A DNA stretch of 64,000 nt from positions 1 through 64,000 of the forward strand of contig NZ_BJTC01000018.1 of the NCBI RefSeq assembly GCF_006829085.1, given 5' to 3'. The notes under the pieces are model-generated. The model searched no databases. It had not been told where the DNA came from and saw only the letters and a list, made by a program, of their open reading frames with translations. How positions within the stretch are numbered: position 1 is the first letter of the stretch; each line of letters opens with the position of its first letter. Shown here piece after piece: positions 24,802-34,800 of this stretch. A program made the position numbers and the translations under genes. The DNA is from Chryseobacterium sp. ON_d1. Lineage in GTDB: Bacteria; Bacteroidota; Bacteroidia; Flavobacteriales; Weeksellaceae.

Positions 24802-26004
24802 TTATAAACCAATATTCTTAGTAGGTTTCAGCTGCTTTAAGATACTTTTAGGAATAGCATTCTTGTGAACAAGAATCGCTGTTGATTTGTATTCAACATA
24901 AGGTCTTGTTACATAAATATATCCGGCAAAATCATTGGTTACTCCCCATGAGTTTTTGACCATATAATATTCTTTACCCGTCTGGTCTTTTGCCAATCCT
25001 ACGATATGCATTCCGTGATCATCCGTTGTAGAAAGGTTGTTAAGGGCTTTCTGACGCATATCTTCGGTGATTGTTTTATCCTTTTTAGGCTCTGTAAACA
25101 AAGTCAGTTTGTTCTCTGCAGTAATCTGATCAAGATCCATGTCCGGAACGTAAGCTACCCCGTTTTTGTAAGAAAAATAAGGTTCAGTAACGTCCGTTGC
25201 CCAGCCTACTGAATATCCTTTAGCCACAGCATTGTCAATAATTGCAGTAAGGTCTTTCATAGGAACATTCCAATCGGAATCATGGCTCCAGTTATCAGGA
25301 ATCGGAACTACAAATTTTTGAAAATAAGGATAATCTTTATAAGAAGACAGCTCTACATAATCTTCAGGATTGATTCCTACTACTTCTTTGGCAAATGTTT
25401 TCGGAGTGTAGTTTTTCCCTTCATAGGTGAAGCTGGAAGGTACTTTTCCTAAATATTCATCAAGAATAGCATCTACAGGATCCATCCAGTTATCCGTAAG
25501 TTTTCCTTTTGAGGAACTCTGAACAAGGCTGTCAAGAACCGATTTCAGTTTTCCCTGCATTTCCTTGAAGTTGTTCGTGGTTTGCCCGGCTTTTAGCCCG
25601 GTGTAAACTTCCTGAGGAACGGCTCCATACTTTTTATACATGTTAATTACGTCGTGAAGTTCTCCTCCGTCACCCCAGCTGATGGCTCCATTGTTAAGCA
25701 CATATAACTTCGCCTTATCATGATAAGAGTTTCTTGCGGTAAAGATTTCAGCAAGATCTACAGGTTTTTTGCCCATTCTCTGCATTTCAGATTCAAGGAA
25801 AGAGTTTCCTGAGTAGCTCCAGCAGGTTCCTGATGACCCCTGATTCTTTACAGAAGTTGCGCCAACGTCTTTTAACGTTGTGAACTGGAAATTAGTATTT
25901 TGTGAGTGGTTGTTTTTTAACTTATTGATTAAGTCATCCTGGGCAAACATCATACTTCCTGCAGACAAAACAAAAAGTAATGATGCAATTTTAGCATTCT
26001 TCAT
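24802..26004 (-). CDS. Secreted C1 family (bleomycin hydrolase / PepC-like) cysteine peptidase
   Basis: Read from ATG 26004 (MKNAKIASLLFVLSAGSMMFAQ) the protein has 400 residues and a signal peptide; the longer upstream frame has no family likeness. The papain-fold triad is visible: Cys61 in SSGTCWSYSG, His333 in DHGMHIVG and Asn351 in VKNSWG. It is most like C1B aminopeptidase C enzymes, but exported. It lies next to the GG-leader peptide genes on the same strand yet has its own terminator, so a link to peptide maturation is only a proximity hint. Confidence 0.87.
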   Translation of the reverse strand: MKNAKIASLLFVLSAGSMMFAQDDLINKLKNNHSQNTNFQFTTLKDVGATSVKNQGSSGTCWSYSGNSFLESEMQRMGKKPVDLAEIFTARNSYHDKAKLYVLNNGAISWGDGGELHDVINMYKKYGAVPQEVYTGLKAGQTTNNFKEMQGKLKSVLDSLVQSSSKGKLTDNWMDPVDAILDEYLGKVPSSFTYEGKNYTPKTFAKEVVGINPEDYVELSSYKDYPYFQKFVVPIPDNWSHDSDWNVPMKDLTAIIDNAVAKGYSVGWATDVTEPYFSYKNGVAYVPDMDLDQITAENKLTLFTEPKKDKTITEDMRQKALNNLSTTDDHGMHIVGLAKDQTGKEYYMVKNSWGVTNDFAGYIYVTRPYVEYKSTAILVHKNAIPKSILKQLKPTKNIGL

Positions 26005-26205
26005 TACTGTAAAAAGATTATTTGTATTAATAGTCGTTGATAATAGAGATTTGTTACCGAAGGAAAAGTTAAATTTGAAATGAAAAAAAGATGAAAAAAG
26101 TATAAACTCATTTATAAATTTACTTTTTACCCTTTTTACAAAAAGTTGATGATGTTTCCAACCTCCGCAAAAATTTCTGCATCTATATTCATATAACTCC
26201 TGACT

Positions 26206-26724
26206 ATGGAACAAGAATTATTATTGGAATGCCAGCGTAACAACCGCAATGCACAGCGGAGAGTGTACGAGAAGATGGCAGGCAGACTTTACGCAGTCTG
26301 CAGACGCTATTTAAAAAATGACGAAGATATAGAAGAAGTATTGGCCGATACATTCTACAAAATCTTTACAAAAATTACCCAGCTTCAGAATGCTGAAACT
26401 TTTGAAGCATGGGCGAGAAAAATTGCAGTGAATGAGTGTCTGCAAAAGTTAAGAGCCCATAAAGGAATATTTATTTCTCTGGAAGAAAGTTCCATGAATC
26501 ATTCTGAAGGAACTACGGAAAATCTTTCGCTGGAAAAAGATATCTTAAGTTTATTAAACTTCCTGCCGGAGGGCTGCAGGGCAATTTTCAACCTTTTTGC
26601 CATTGAAGGATACCCTCATAAAGAAATAGCAGCTATGCTTTCCATCAGCGAAGGGACTTCAAAATCTCAGCTCAATTTTGCAAGGAAAAAGCTGCAGGAA
26701 CTTTTAGGGAATCAAAACATTTAA
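26206..26724 (+). CDS. ECF RNA polymerase sigma factor
   Basis: The 172-residue protein has sigma region 2 (YAVCRRYLKNDEDIEEVLADTFYKIF, residues about 30-55, then EAWARKIAVNECLQKLR) and region 4 (LPEGCRAIFNLFAIEGYPHKEIAAMLSISEGTSKSQL, about 122-158). It directs RNA polymerase to a small regulon. It lies 12 nt upstream of a chimera whose N-terminus looks like its anti-sigma factor, so the two are cotranscribed. The 26005-26205 gap to the divergent C1 peptidase shows no clear consensus promoter. Confidence 0.93.
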   Translation: MEQELLLECQRNNRNAQRRVYEKMAGRLYAVCRRYLKNDEDIEEVLADTFYKIFTKITQLQNAETFEAWARKIAVNECLQKLRAHKGIFISLEESSMNHSEGTTENLSLEKDILSLLNFLPEGCRAIFNLFAIEGYPHKEIAAMLSISEGTSKSQLNFARKKLQELLGNQNI

Positions 26725-26736
26725 ACTTTTACAACA

Positions 26737-29049
26737 ATGGAAAATAATCATATAGATCAACAATTCAATGAAGCGTCCAGGCTTTCTGAAGAACCAACTG
26801 TTTTTCCTGGTTTTGAGAAAGTATGGGGGAAGATTGAAGAGAAATTAGATAAAAAAGAAGAGAAAAAGAGAACTATTCCTCTCTGGCTGCCCTATAGCAT
26901 TGCTGCAAGTCTGGTAATTGGTTTAGGTGCATTTTATTTTATGAATAAGAAAGAAGCTGCAGAACCTTTAAAACCAGTAATAGCAGAGAATACAGCTTCA
27001 AGAGGTCCAATTAACCTAACAGATATTGCAAAAATAGACCGTACAATAAAAGATAATATCAGAAAAGAAGAGCTGCCTGTAACAAAATCGGTTCCTTTGG
27101 TGCATCAGGTTTCACCGGTTGTAGGAACAGATCTATACAAATCTCCACATATCTCCAATATCCCACCTGTAGAAGCTCCTGATAAAATAATACCATATTT
27201 ACCCCAAATCTACAGTGATACCTTAAAGACAAAAAGTATTGATGAAGTTGTTCTAATGGGGTATTCAAAAACAGTTAAGAGCGAGATCATGTCATCTTCA
27301 ACGGCTATGATTGCTTCTGCAGATAAAATTCCTGTGCATGCTCCAGCGGCCGTATCTTCATTGGCTGGAAGGGTTGCTGGAATAGAAGTAGCAGGGGGCA
27401 TTAAAAGGCGTGATGAAGTAGTAATCAGAGGAGCAAAAAGTATAGATAGTCGTTCTACAAAACCTTTATATATTGTAGACGGAACTGTACTAGGTAAGGA
27501 ATCTGAGTTTTTAAACACCCTGGATTCTAAAAAAATAAAAAAAATAAAAGTACTGAAAGGTTTAGAAGCTGCTGCTCTTTATGGAAGCAAAGCTAATAAC
27601 GGAGTTGTTGTAATTACGACAATAGGGCTATCTGAAGAAGAAATGGAAAAACTCAAAAAAGTTTCCTCAGACAGTGCAGAAAAAATATTAAAAGACCCTG
27701 AAGAGCCCAAAAAAGAATTCCCGAAAGCAGGACAGCTGACAGCAGGAGAAGTTAATGATTTTTCTAAATGGGATTATTGGAAAGATATTGCTGTTCCTAC
27801 TTTGGACCAGTATAAAAATACATGGAAATTCTTTCCAGATAAAAGAGTCTCTGTTCAATTGGTCAATAGAGACAGAAGACCTGTTACAGGTGAAAGAGTA
27901 AAGCTGTTGGATGATAAGAAAAATATTATTTGGGAAGCAGTTTCCGATAATCTGGGGAATGTAGAATTATGGATATCTCCCATGACTGATGAAAGCCCAG
28001 ATTCAGGCAAATATTATTTATCCGATGCTTCAGGGCAGATAATCAGCAGTAATCTCAGAACCTTTAAAAATGGACAAAATCTGATTATCCTGGATAAGTC
28101 TTGCCAGCAAAAACGGGTATTGGATCTTGCTTTTGTAGTGGATGCTACAGGTTCTATGGGTGATGAGATTTCCTATCTTCAGTCTGAACTTTTGGATGTG
28201 TTGAAAAAAGTGGAAGGAAAGTTAAAAAATACAACGGTAAGGTATGGATCAGTTTTTTACAGAGATCAGGGAGATGAATATGTGACCCGAAAATTCGATT
28301 TTTCAGAAAAAGCGGAAAATCTTATTGGATTTATTAAAAAACAAAATGCCAGCGGTGGTGGAGATACACCGGAAGCAGTTGTTGAAGCCTTGAAAGTTTC
28401 AGTTGATGATCTGAAATGGAGTCATGAACACTCTGCCAAAATAATGTTTTTAATTCTGGATGCCCCACCACACCATTCGGAACAGAATATAAAGGATTTA
28501 TATAATACAATAAAGACTGCAGCCAAGAAAGGAATTACAATTATTCCCCTGGCTGCCAGTGGTACTGATAAGCAGACAGAATACCTGATGCGGACATTTG
28601 CCTTACTTACGAATGGTACATATACATTCCTTACGGATGACAGCGGAATAGGAAACAGCCACATCAAACCCACTATAGATTCTTACGAGGTTGAAAAACT
28701 CAATGATTTATTATTAAGATTAATTCTTCAGAGAGCACTTTTACCGGAATGCGGAACAGGAATTTCAAACGATCATATCAATAAAAAAATGGAGAAAGAA
28801 ATTGACAGTAATATTGATAGTAAGACGGTGATATTCCCGAACCCGACAAAAGGACTGATGCACATAAAAACAAAGAAATCAATTGAAGAACTTTTTGTGT
28901 ATGATCTTGCCGGAAAAATTATTATGAGAAAAGAAAAACTGCCGGAAGGTAAGAATACAATTGATTTAACTTCTTATCCTCAGGGAATTTACCTTGTGCG
29001 TGTTTTTACTAACGATCAATGGGAAACATTTAAGGTCATTAAAAATTAA
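26737..29049 (+). CDS. Anti-sigma-like / TonB plug / VWA / T9SS sorting chimera
   Basis: The 770-residue protein has four recognisable parts. Residues 1-49 are hydrophilic and acidic, like the cytoplasmic part of Bacteroidetes anti-sigma factors (VFPGFEKVWGKIEEKLDKK), and residues 50-69 form one membrane helix. Residues about 168-296 match a SusC-type TonB plug: IDEVVLMGYSK, SSLAGRVAGIEV, EVVIRGAKS, PLYIVDG, IKVLKGLEAAALYGSKANNGVVVIT. Residues about 461-665 form a VWA domain with MIDAS-like DATGSMG (469-475) and GGGDTPEAV. Residues 697-770 are a T9SS type A sorting domain (IFPNPTKGLMHI). No signal peptide is seen. Function is unknown; sensing by the plug or VWA to release the sigma factor is inference. 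Confidence 0.8.
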   Translation: MENNHIDQQFNEASRLSEEPTVFPGFEKVWGKIEEKLDKKEEKKRTIPLWLPYSIAASLVIGLGAFYFMNKKEAAEPLKPVIAENTASRGPINLTDIAKIDRTIKDNIRKEELPVTKSVPLVHQVSPVVGTDLYKSPHISNIPPVEAPDKIIPYLPQIYSDTLKTKSIDEVVLMGYSKTVKSEIMSSSTAMIASADKIPVHAPAAVSSLAGRVAGIEVAGGIKRRDEVVIRGAKSIDSRSTKPLYIVDGTVLGKESEFLNTLDSKKIKKIKVLKGLEAAALYGSKANNGVVVITTIGLSEEEMEKLKKVSSDSAEKILKDPEEPKKEFPKAGQLTAGEVNDFSKWDYWKDIAVPTLDQYKNTWKFFPDKRVSVQLVNRDRRPVTGERVKLLDDKKNIIWEAVSDNLGNVELWISPMTDESPDSGKYYLSDASGQIISSNLRTFKNGQNLIILDKSCQQKRVLDLAFVVDATGSMGDEISYLQSELLDVLKKVEGKLKNTTVRYGSVFYRDQGDEYVTRKFDFSEKAENLIGFIKKQNASGGGDTPEAVVEALKVSVDDLKWSHEHSAKIMFLILDAPPHHSEQNIKDLYNTIKTAAKKGITIIPLAASGTDKQTEYLMRTFALLTNGTYTFLTDDSGIGNSHIKPTIDSYEVEKLNDLLLRLILQRALLPECGTGISNDHINKKMEKEIDSNIDSKTVIFPNPTKGLMHIKTKKSIEELFVYDLAGKIIMRKEKLPEGKNTIDLTSYPQGIYLVRVFTNDQWETFKVIKN

Positions 29050-29056
29050 TTGTTAT

Positions 29057-29090
29057 GAAAAAAGAAATTTCCCCGGAAATTTCTTTTTTC
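29057..29090 (+). terminator. Hairpin between the chimera and barrel genes (terminator or attenuator)
   Basis: GAAAAAAGAAATTTCC (29057-29072) and its perfect inverse (29075-29090) flank CC, with T-rich sequence in and after the right arm. It lies 8 nt after the chimera stop and 25 nt before the barrel ATG. It could separate the sigma/anti-sigma pair from the two structural genes or reduce their expression. The stem is AT-rich, so its strength is uncertain. Confidence 0.65.
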
Positions 29091-29115
29091 ATATTTTTAA
29101 GCATACTAATAACTG

Positions 29116-31884
29116 ATGAAAAAGAATTATTTGCTGTTATTGCCATTTACCATTACCCTTTTACAGGCACAAAACTCACAACTCTATTACTCCGGAAAGT
29201 TTTTAACGGTTAAAAATAAAGAACAGAATTTTCTAAAGGTTTATAATAAAAACAGCGGGATTTATGAACTGACCGATGAAAAAGGGTTTGCCATTATTGC
29301 TGCCCAACCTTCTGATACTCTTGTCTGGAATCAGGGTAAAAGTACCCATGTTATTTTTGCCTATGAACTCAGGGAATTAAAAACTATTTTAGAAAGTCAG
29401 ACAGAAAAGAAAAGTGTTGGAAATATTTATAGCAAAGATTATGACAGCCTGGTTTCAAAGGAAGCAAGAGATGATTTCAGTATTGAAAAGACGAAGACTC
29501 ATTTAAGTAAGAAATCCCACTCTTATTTTGTACAGATAAGAAAATTACGGCAAAGAAATGACAGTATTTACACGTTAAAACGGCTTAATAACAGGACATT
29601 GCTTTTTAATGGAAGCTTTACAACATCTTTTGACATTAAAAGCAGAAATGCTGTTCCGGCCACTCAAAGCAGATATGTACAGGGAAGATCAGAGAGCGGA
29701 AGCCTTGTATGGAAAGGTCCTGAGACGAATGAAATGTTCAGCTTTGGCCCTGATATTTCTACTTTGGGTTTTAATGGATTAGCTTATGAATACGATCAGA
29801 ACGGAAGACTGATCCCGTGGATTGACGGATTGCAACATGCAAAAAGATATGATAACAGCCTCTTTAAAACAACGGTAGGATACAACAACCAGCTGAATGT
29901 AAACGCTTTTATAAAAGAAGAATATAACGAGAAAATCAGACTTTCACTGAATTTGGGCCAACAGAAAAACCAGATGTATTTTATAGATCAGTTTGATGTT
30001 GCGAATACCTTTAAAGCAAAACTAAATACAGAAATGGGGGGATACTCCATCAATCTTGCATTTAATTACGAAGAAGATAAGGCAACCAATACCAATAGAA
30101 TAGGGCTGTTCAATCGGGCGTATCAGAATTCATTGCTGACTCCCATTTCTTTTTCAAATGAGCAAAATACTTTTCTGAATAACGGTTTACAGAGAAGTTA
30201 CAGTAAATATGCAGACAACCCTTCATTTCTTTTTGAGCAGGACAGTAAATATCGTTATCAGAAACTTGAAAGACAGTTCAGCCTTAATGCTATGAAAAAC
30301 TGGGATGATTTTAAACTGAGTATCAGCCAGTCCTATGATACTAACAATATCCGGAACCTGGATCAGTATAAGCCTTCTGCTTATGGCTTCAGCAATGGTA
30401 TACTGAATGAAAGGACTCAAAACAGCAGTTCATATTATTCCAATATACTGGGCTCATATACTCTGGGAAACTATGATTTTAAAAATACTTTCACTCTGAA
30501 CTTTATTCTAAATGATAAAAAATCTGATGTCTATAACAGCCTGACCAGTCACCAGGATCTCTATCAGAGAACCTCACAGGATCATATTTTTAATTATAAT
30601 ATGGAAATTCATGATTATGACTTTGAAGCAGGTTTTAATTTTGGAAATTCATTTTATATATCCAATACTTCCCTTAAAAATAATTTTTGGCTTCCAAAGG
30701 CTAACTTTTATTTAAAATTCAGTGATATCTTCAATTGGAATAATTACAGTTTCAAATTACTGGGAAGTTACACACAGCTAAGCTCCGAACCGGAAATTAC
30801 CAGATCATACGCCTCTTACGCGACCACATTGCTGAATGCAGAAAATTATAATCAGTATTTCCCGGTACTGGAAGCGGAAAGTTTCAGAGGTTTATCCAAT
30901 ATCAACACCAAAGAATGGAAAGTAGGAGGCAGGCTGAATATTGGGTATTATATAAGCCTGGAGGGTGAATATTTCAACAGAAAAAATACTGACGACATAT
31001 TTCCTGTTTTTGAAAACAACCTGTTGAAATTGAAAAATGCAGCAGACCATACGTACAGTGGATATGAATTCAATTTTGCCTATGACAGGCTGCGCCTTGG
31101 ATATGATATGTATACAACCCATAAAGTTTCATTTTTCAAATATAAAGATATCGTAGACCGTATCGCTCCCGGATATCAGAATCTGGCCGTTTCTGGATTT
31201 AAAGATATCTACAAAACATTGACAGAAGGGCAGGCTTTAGGATCTGTCATTGGAAGTTATTTTGAGAGAAATGCAGCCGGTCAGCTGATCATTGATGAGT
31301 TCGGATACCCTAAAAAAGCAGAAGGAATGAAAATGATTGCGGATCCTACACCAGATTTTGTGATGAAGTTCAATCATAGTCTGGTTTATAAAAATCTGTC
31401 TCTGGATATCAATTGGGAATGGAAAAAAGGAGGACAGCTCTGGAACGGAACACAGGCTGTTCTCGATTATTACGGACGGTCTTATGATTCAGGAGAAGAA
31501 AGAAATACTAAGAATTATGTTTTTCAGGGGGTGCATTCCAATGGAAGTGTTAATCAGATTCCCGTAGATTTTTATGACCCAAACCGGAATGTTCTGGAAA
31601 ACAGATGGTCGAGGTATGGCTATCTGGGGGTAGCGGAAAGTTATATTCAAAAGGCAGATTATATAAGAATCAACAATATTTCACTTTCATCCACTTTTCC
31701 GGTTAATTATGGGAAACAGAATCTTAAACTGACTTTTTATGTGAATAATATAATGCTTTGGCAGGCTAATAAAGGAGCAGATCCCAATCAGAATTTTTAT
31801 GATATGGATAACGGGAGGGGACTGGATTTTTTCAACCTTCCTTCCTTTAAAACATTCGGATGTATTGTTTCACTTAAATTTTAA
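29116..31884 (+). CDS. SusC/RagA-like outer-membrane barrel lacking a recognisable plug domain
   Basis: The 922-residue protein has a signal peptide (MKKNYLLLLPFTITLLQAQ), a short beta-rich N-terminal part (residues about 25-85, GKFLTVKNKE...YELTDEKGFAII) and from about residue 165 a SusC-type barrel (NGSFTTSFDIKSRNAVPATQSRYVQG; later ADPTPDFVMKFNHSL; C-terminal NLPSFKTFGCIVSLKF ending in Phe). The plug signatures found in the flanking genes (IRG, VDG, ALYGS, NGV) are absent. Normal SusC proteins have the plug between the N-terminal domain and the barrel. It is 4 nt upstream of the alpha-2-macroglobulin gene, so the two are cotranscribed. Confidence 0.83.
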   Translation: MKKNYLLLLPFTITLLQAQNSQLYYSGKFLTVKNKEQNFLKVYNKNSGIYELTDEKGFAIIAAQPSDTLVWNQGKSTHVIFAYELRELKTILESQTEKKSVGNIYSKDYDSLVSKEARDDFSIEKTKTHLSKKSHSYFVQIRKLRQRNDSIYTLKRLNNRTLLFNGSFTTSFDIKSRNAVPATQSRYVQGRSESGSLVWKGPETNEMFSFGPDISTLGFNGLAYEYDQNGRLIPWIDGLQHAKRYDNSLFKTTVGYNNQLNVNAFIKEEYNEKIRLSLNLGQQKNQMYFIDQFDVANTFKAKLNTEMGGYSINLAFNYEEDKATNTNRIGLFNRAYQNSLLTPISFSNEQNTFLNNGLQRSYSKYADNPSFLFEQDSKYRYQKLERQFSLNAMKNWDDFKLSISQSYDTNNIRNLDQYKPSAYGFSNGILNERTQNSSSYYSNILGSYTLGNYDFKNTFTLNFILNDKKSDVYNSLTSHQDLYQRTSQDHIFNYNMEIHDYDFEAGFNFGNSFYISNTSLKNNFWLPKANFYLKFSDIFNWNNYSFKLLGSYTQLSSEPEITRSYASYATTLLNAENYNQYFPVLEAESFRGLSNINTKEWKVGGRLNIGYYISLEGEYFNRKNTDDIFPVFENNLLKLKNAADHTYSGYEFNFAYDRLRLGYDMYTTHKVSFFKYKDIVDRIAPGYQNLAVSGFKDIYKTLTEGQALGSVIGSYFERNAAGQLIIDEFGYPKKAEGMKMIADPTPDFVMKFNHSLVYKNLSLDINWEWKKGGQLWNGTQAVLDYYGRSYDSGEERNTKNYVFQGVHSNGSVNQIPVDFYDPNRNVLENRWSRYGYLGVAESYIQKADYIRINNISLSSTFPVNYGKQNLKLTFYVNNIMLWQANKGADPNQNFYDMDNGRGLDFFNLPSFKTFGCIVSLKF

Positions 31885-31887
31885 CTC

Positions 31888-34800
31888 ATGAATCTCAAGT
31901 TTATCTCAATATATATCATTTTGCTGTATTTATTATTGTTATCCTTTTCTGTGAAAGGGCAGCAGTCATTTCAGGATTTTGAAAAAGAAAAAACGTATGT
32001 TCAGACCAACCATGTTTTTTATAAACCCGGTGAGGAAATGTATTTTAAAATATATGTTGTAAAAGGAAATAATAATCTTCCGGCAGAAAACAGCAAGGTG
32101 GTTAATTTTGAAATCATTGATCCGGCGGGAAGTGCTGTAAAAAAAATGAAATATGAAATTACCAATGGATATGCCGAAGGGTATTTTTATTTTTCTGAAG
32201 ATATGAAAGGTGGAATCTATAAGATCAGAGCTTTTACCAACTGGATGCAGAATGAAGAAGGTAAAAATGCCTTTGAAAAAGAAATTACCCTCCAGAAAAT
32301 AGTATCACCAAGAATTCTTATGAAACTGGACTTCCCTAAAAAAGGATATGGCCCTGGAGATGAGGTGACTGCCGATTTCTCGATGAGAAGCCTCAGCAAT
32401 CTTCCTATTCCTTTCTATGAAGCAGATTTCACAGTAATGCATAATGGAGAAACCGTTTCAAAAGGAAAATTTATTACCGATAAAGAAGGGAAAAAACAAT
32501 TGATCTTTAAGCTTCCTGAGAGGTTAAAATCTTCTGATGCCCTTTTGAACATCAAAGTGAATTTTGATGGATTTACAGAATCTGTTTCCAGAAATATCCC
32601 AGTTGTCCTGAACAATCTGGATGTGAGATTTCTGCCTGAAGGCGGAACTTTTATCAATGGAATAGAACAGAATATCGCGTTTAAAATTCTGGATGAATTT
32701 GAAAAACCTGTAGATGCTGTTCTGGCGGTTTATAACCAGAGGAATGAAAAAATAAAGGAAATTTCAGCTTATAATTTCGGAATGGGAAGTTTTCGGTTTA
32801 CCCCTGAAAAAGGAGAAAGTTATTATGCAAAAATTGTGAAGCCGGAAAATATTGCCCGGACTTATACTTTTCCGGTGGCAAAAGACAACGGGCTGATTTT
32901 CAATATTCAGAATGAAAATAAAAAGCTGACTGTTACCATCATTTCAACCCAGGAAAAAGCAATTATTCTGAAAGGAAGTTTTCGTGAGAAAGAAGTCTAT
33001 ACTAAAGCTCTTTCTTTAAAAATTGGAAGCACCACACTCGAAATTCCTGAAAAAGATTTTCCGATGGGAATCTGCAGGTTTACAGTGCTGGAAGATAATA
33101 TTCCTCTTGCAGAGCGTATTGTTTTTACCAATAAGGTAAATCAGCTGAATGTGAAAGTTAAGCCCGTAAAACAGTATTATCTGCCAAGAGAAAAAGTAAT
33201 CCTGGATATTGAAACTACCAATGAAAATAATAAACCTGTTCCTGCTAATCTTGGAGTAAGTGTGGTAGATGATAAGCTATGGACCTATGCTGATGACAAA
33301 CAGAATCATATCATTTCCTGGCTTCTGATGGACTCTGAATTGAAAGGGAAAATTGAAAAGCCACAGTTTTATTTTGATAAAAAAGAAGAAAAAGCAGATA
33401 AAAGCTTAGACCTTGTGATGCTGACAAATGGCTATCGCTATTTTGAGCTTATCCCGGAGGTTCTGAAAACTGATAAATACAAATACCTTCCCGAGAAGAA
33501 AAATACGATCTATGGAGTGATAGAAGATGAAAACAAAAAACCGGTAAAAGCTGATGTTTTTCTTTTGAATACAGACAACAGAAAAATTCTCAAACAGACT
33601 GTTGCAGAAAACGGGAAGTTCTATTTTTCAGATTTAAATGCGGATGATTCCTATAAAATCATTGCCAAATCTTTTCAGCCCAGGCATCAGGTTAAAATCC
33701 ATATTTTATCTTATAATCTGGATATTAATCCTTTAATAAAACAGAATCTGTCTCATATAGATGTGGAAGAAATCGTACAGGAAGCTGAAAGAAAAGAGGA
33801 AATAAAGACAGAAAACAGGAATAATACCCAAACGCTGAATAAGCCAGGGCGTTCAAGATCTGATACGATTCAGAATAAAAGAATTGAAGAAGTTATAGTA
33901 TTGGGCTACAGTATGAGAAAGGATAAATCAGCCATGGCTTCTTCAACAATTGCTTCTTCTATGGAAATTCAGAATGCCAGTGTAACTTCTCTGTTGAATG
34001 GGAAAGTCGCAGGAATAGTAATTAAAGGGACGGGCCAGGCAGGAGCCGGTGAGCAGATCAATATCAGAGGAAATTCTTCTATTACTAATAAAAGCCCCTT
34101 ATTTATTGTAGATGGTGTTCCGGTAGAAAATTTCAATACTACTATTAATCCAAATGATATCAGCAGTGTTACTGTTCTCAAAGATGCTGCCGCTACAGCT
34201 ATTTATGGAAGCCGTGCTGCCAATGGGGTAGTCATTGTAAATTCAGGTAAAAATAACAGCTCAAAAATCAATGTTGACATTACCCCGAAATCCTATCTTG
34301 CCGTAAAAGCCGTGCCATACGGAAAGCTTACTTCATACACCGGATCAAGAAAATTTGCTTATCCTGAGTATAAAACCACCAATACTTCTTATCGTTTTGA
34401 TTACAGGGAAGCCCTGTACTGGAACCCAGTGGTGGAAACCGATAAGAATGGGAAGGCAACCGTGGAATTCTATAACTCAGATGCCAATACTACTTTTAGA
34501 ATTATTACAGAAGGGATTGCGGCATCAGGACTTGTAGGAAGGGATGAAACAGCCTATGCGGCGCAGAGCCTTATTTCAATAGATGCCAAAATTCCTCAGT
34601 ATCTGACAAGAACCGATCAGATGATGATTCCTGTTGTCCTTAAAAATAATTCCTCAGAAATCAGGAAAATGACCATGGATGTTATCGTACCCAATCATGT
34701 AAAACTGATTCATTCTGACAGCCTGATCACCTTAAAACCATTGGAATCAGGAAGATTATTTGTCAAAATACAGACTGATGAAATTGTGGATTCCAATATC

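Noticed and set aside
26004..26214. 70-residue N-terminal extension of the C1 peptidase
   Set aside because: It would hide the clear signal peptide at MKNAKIASLL and reach into the divergent sigma factor gene.
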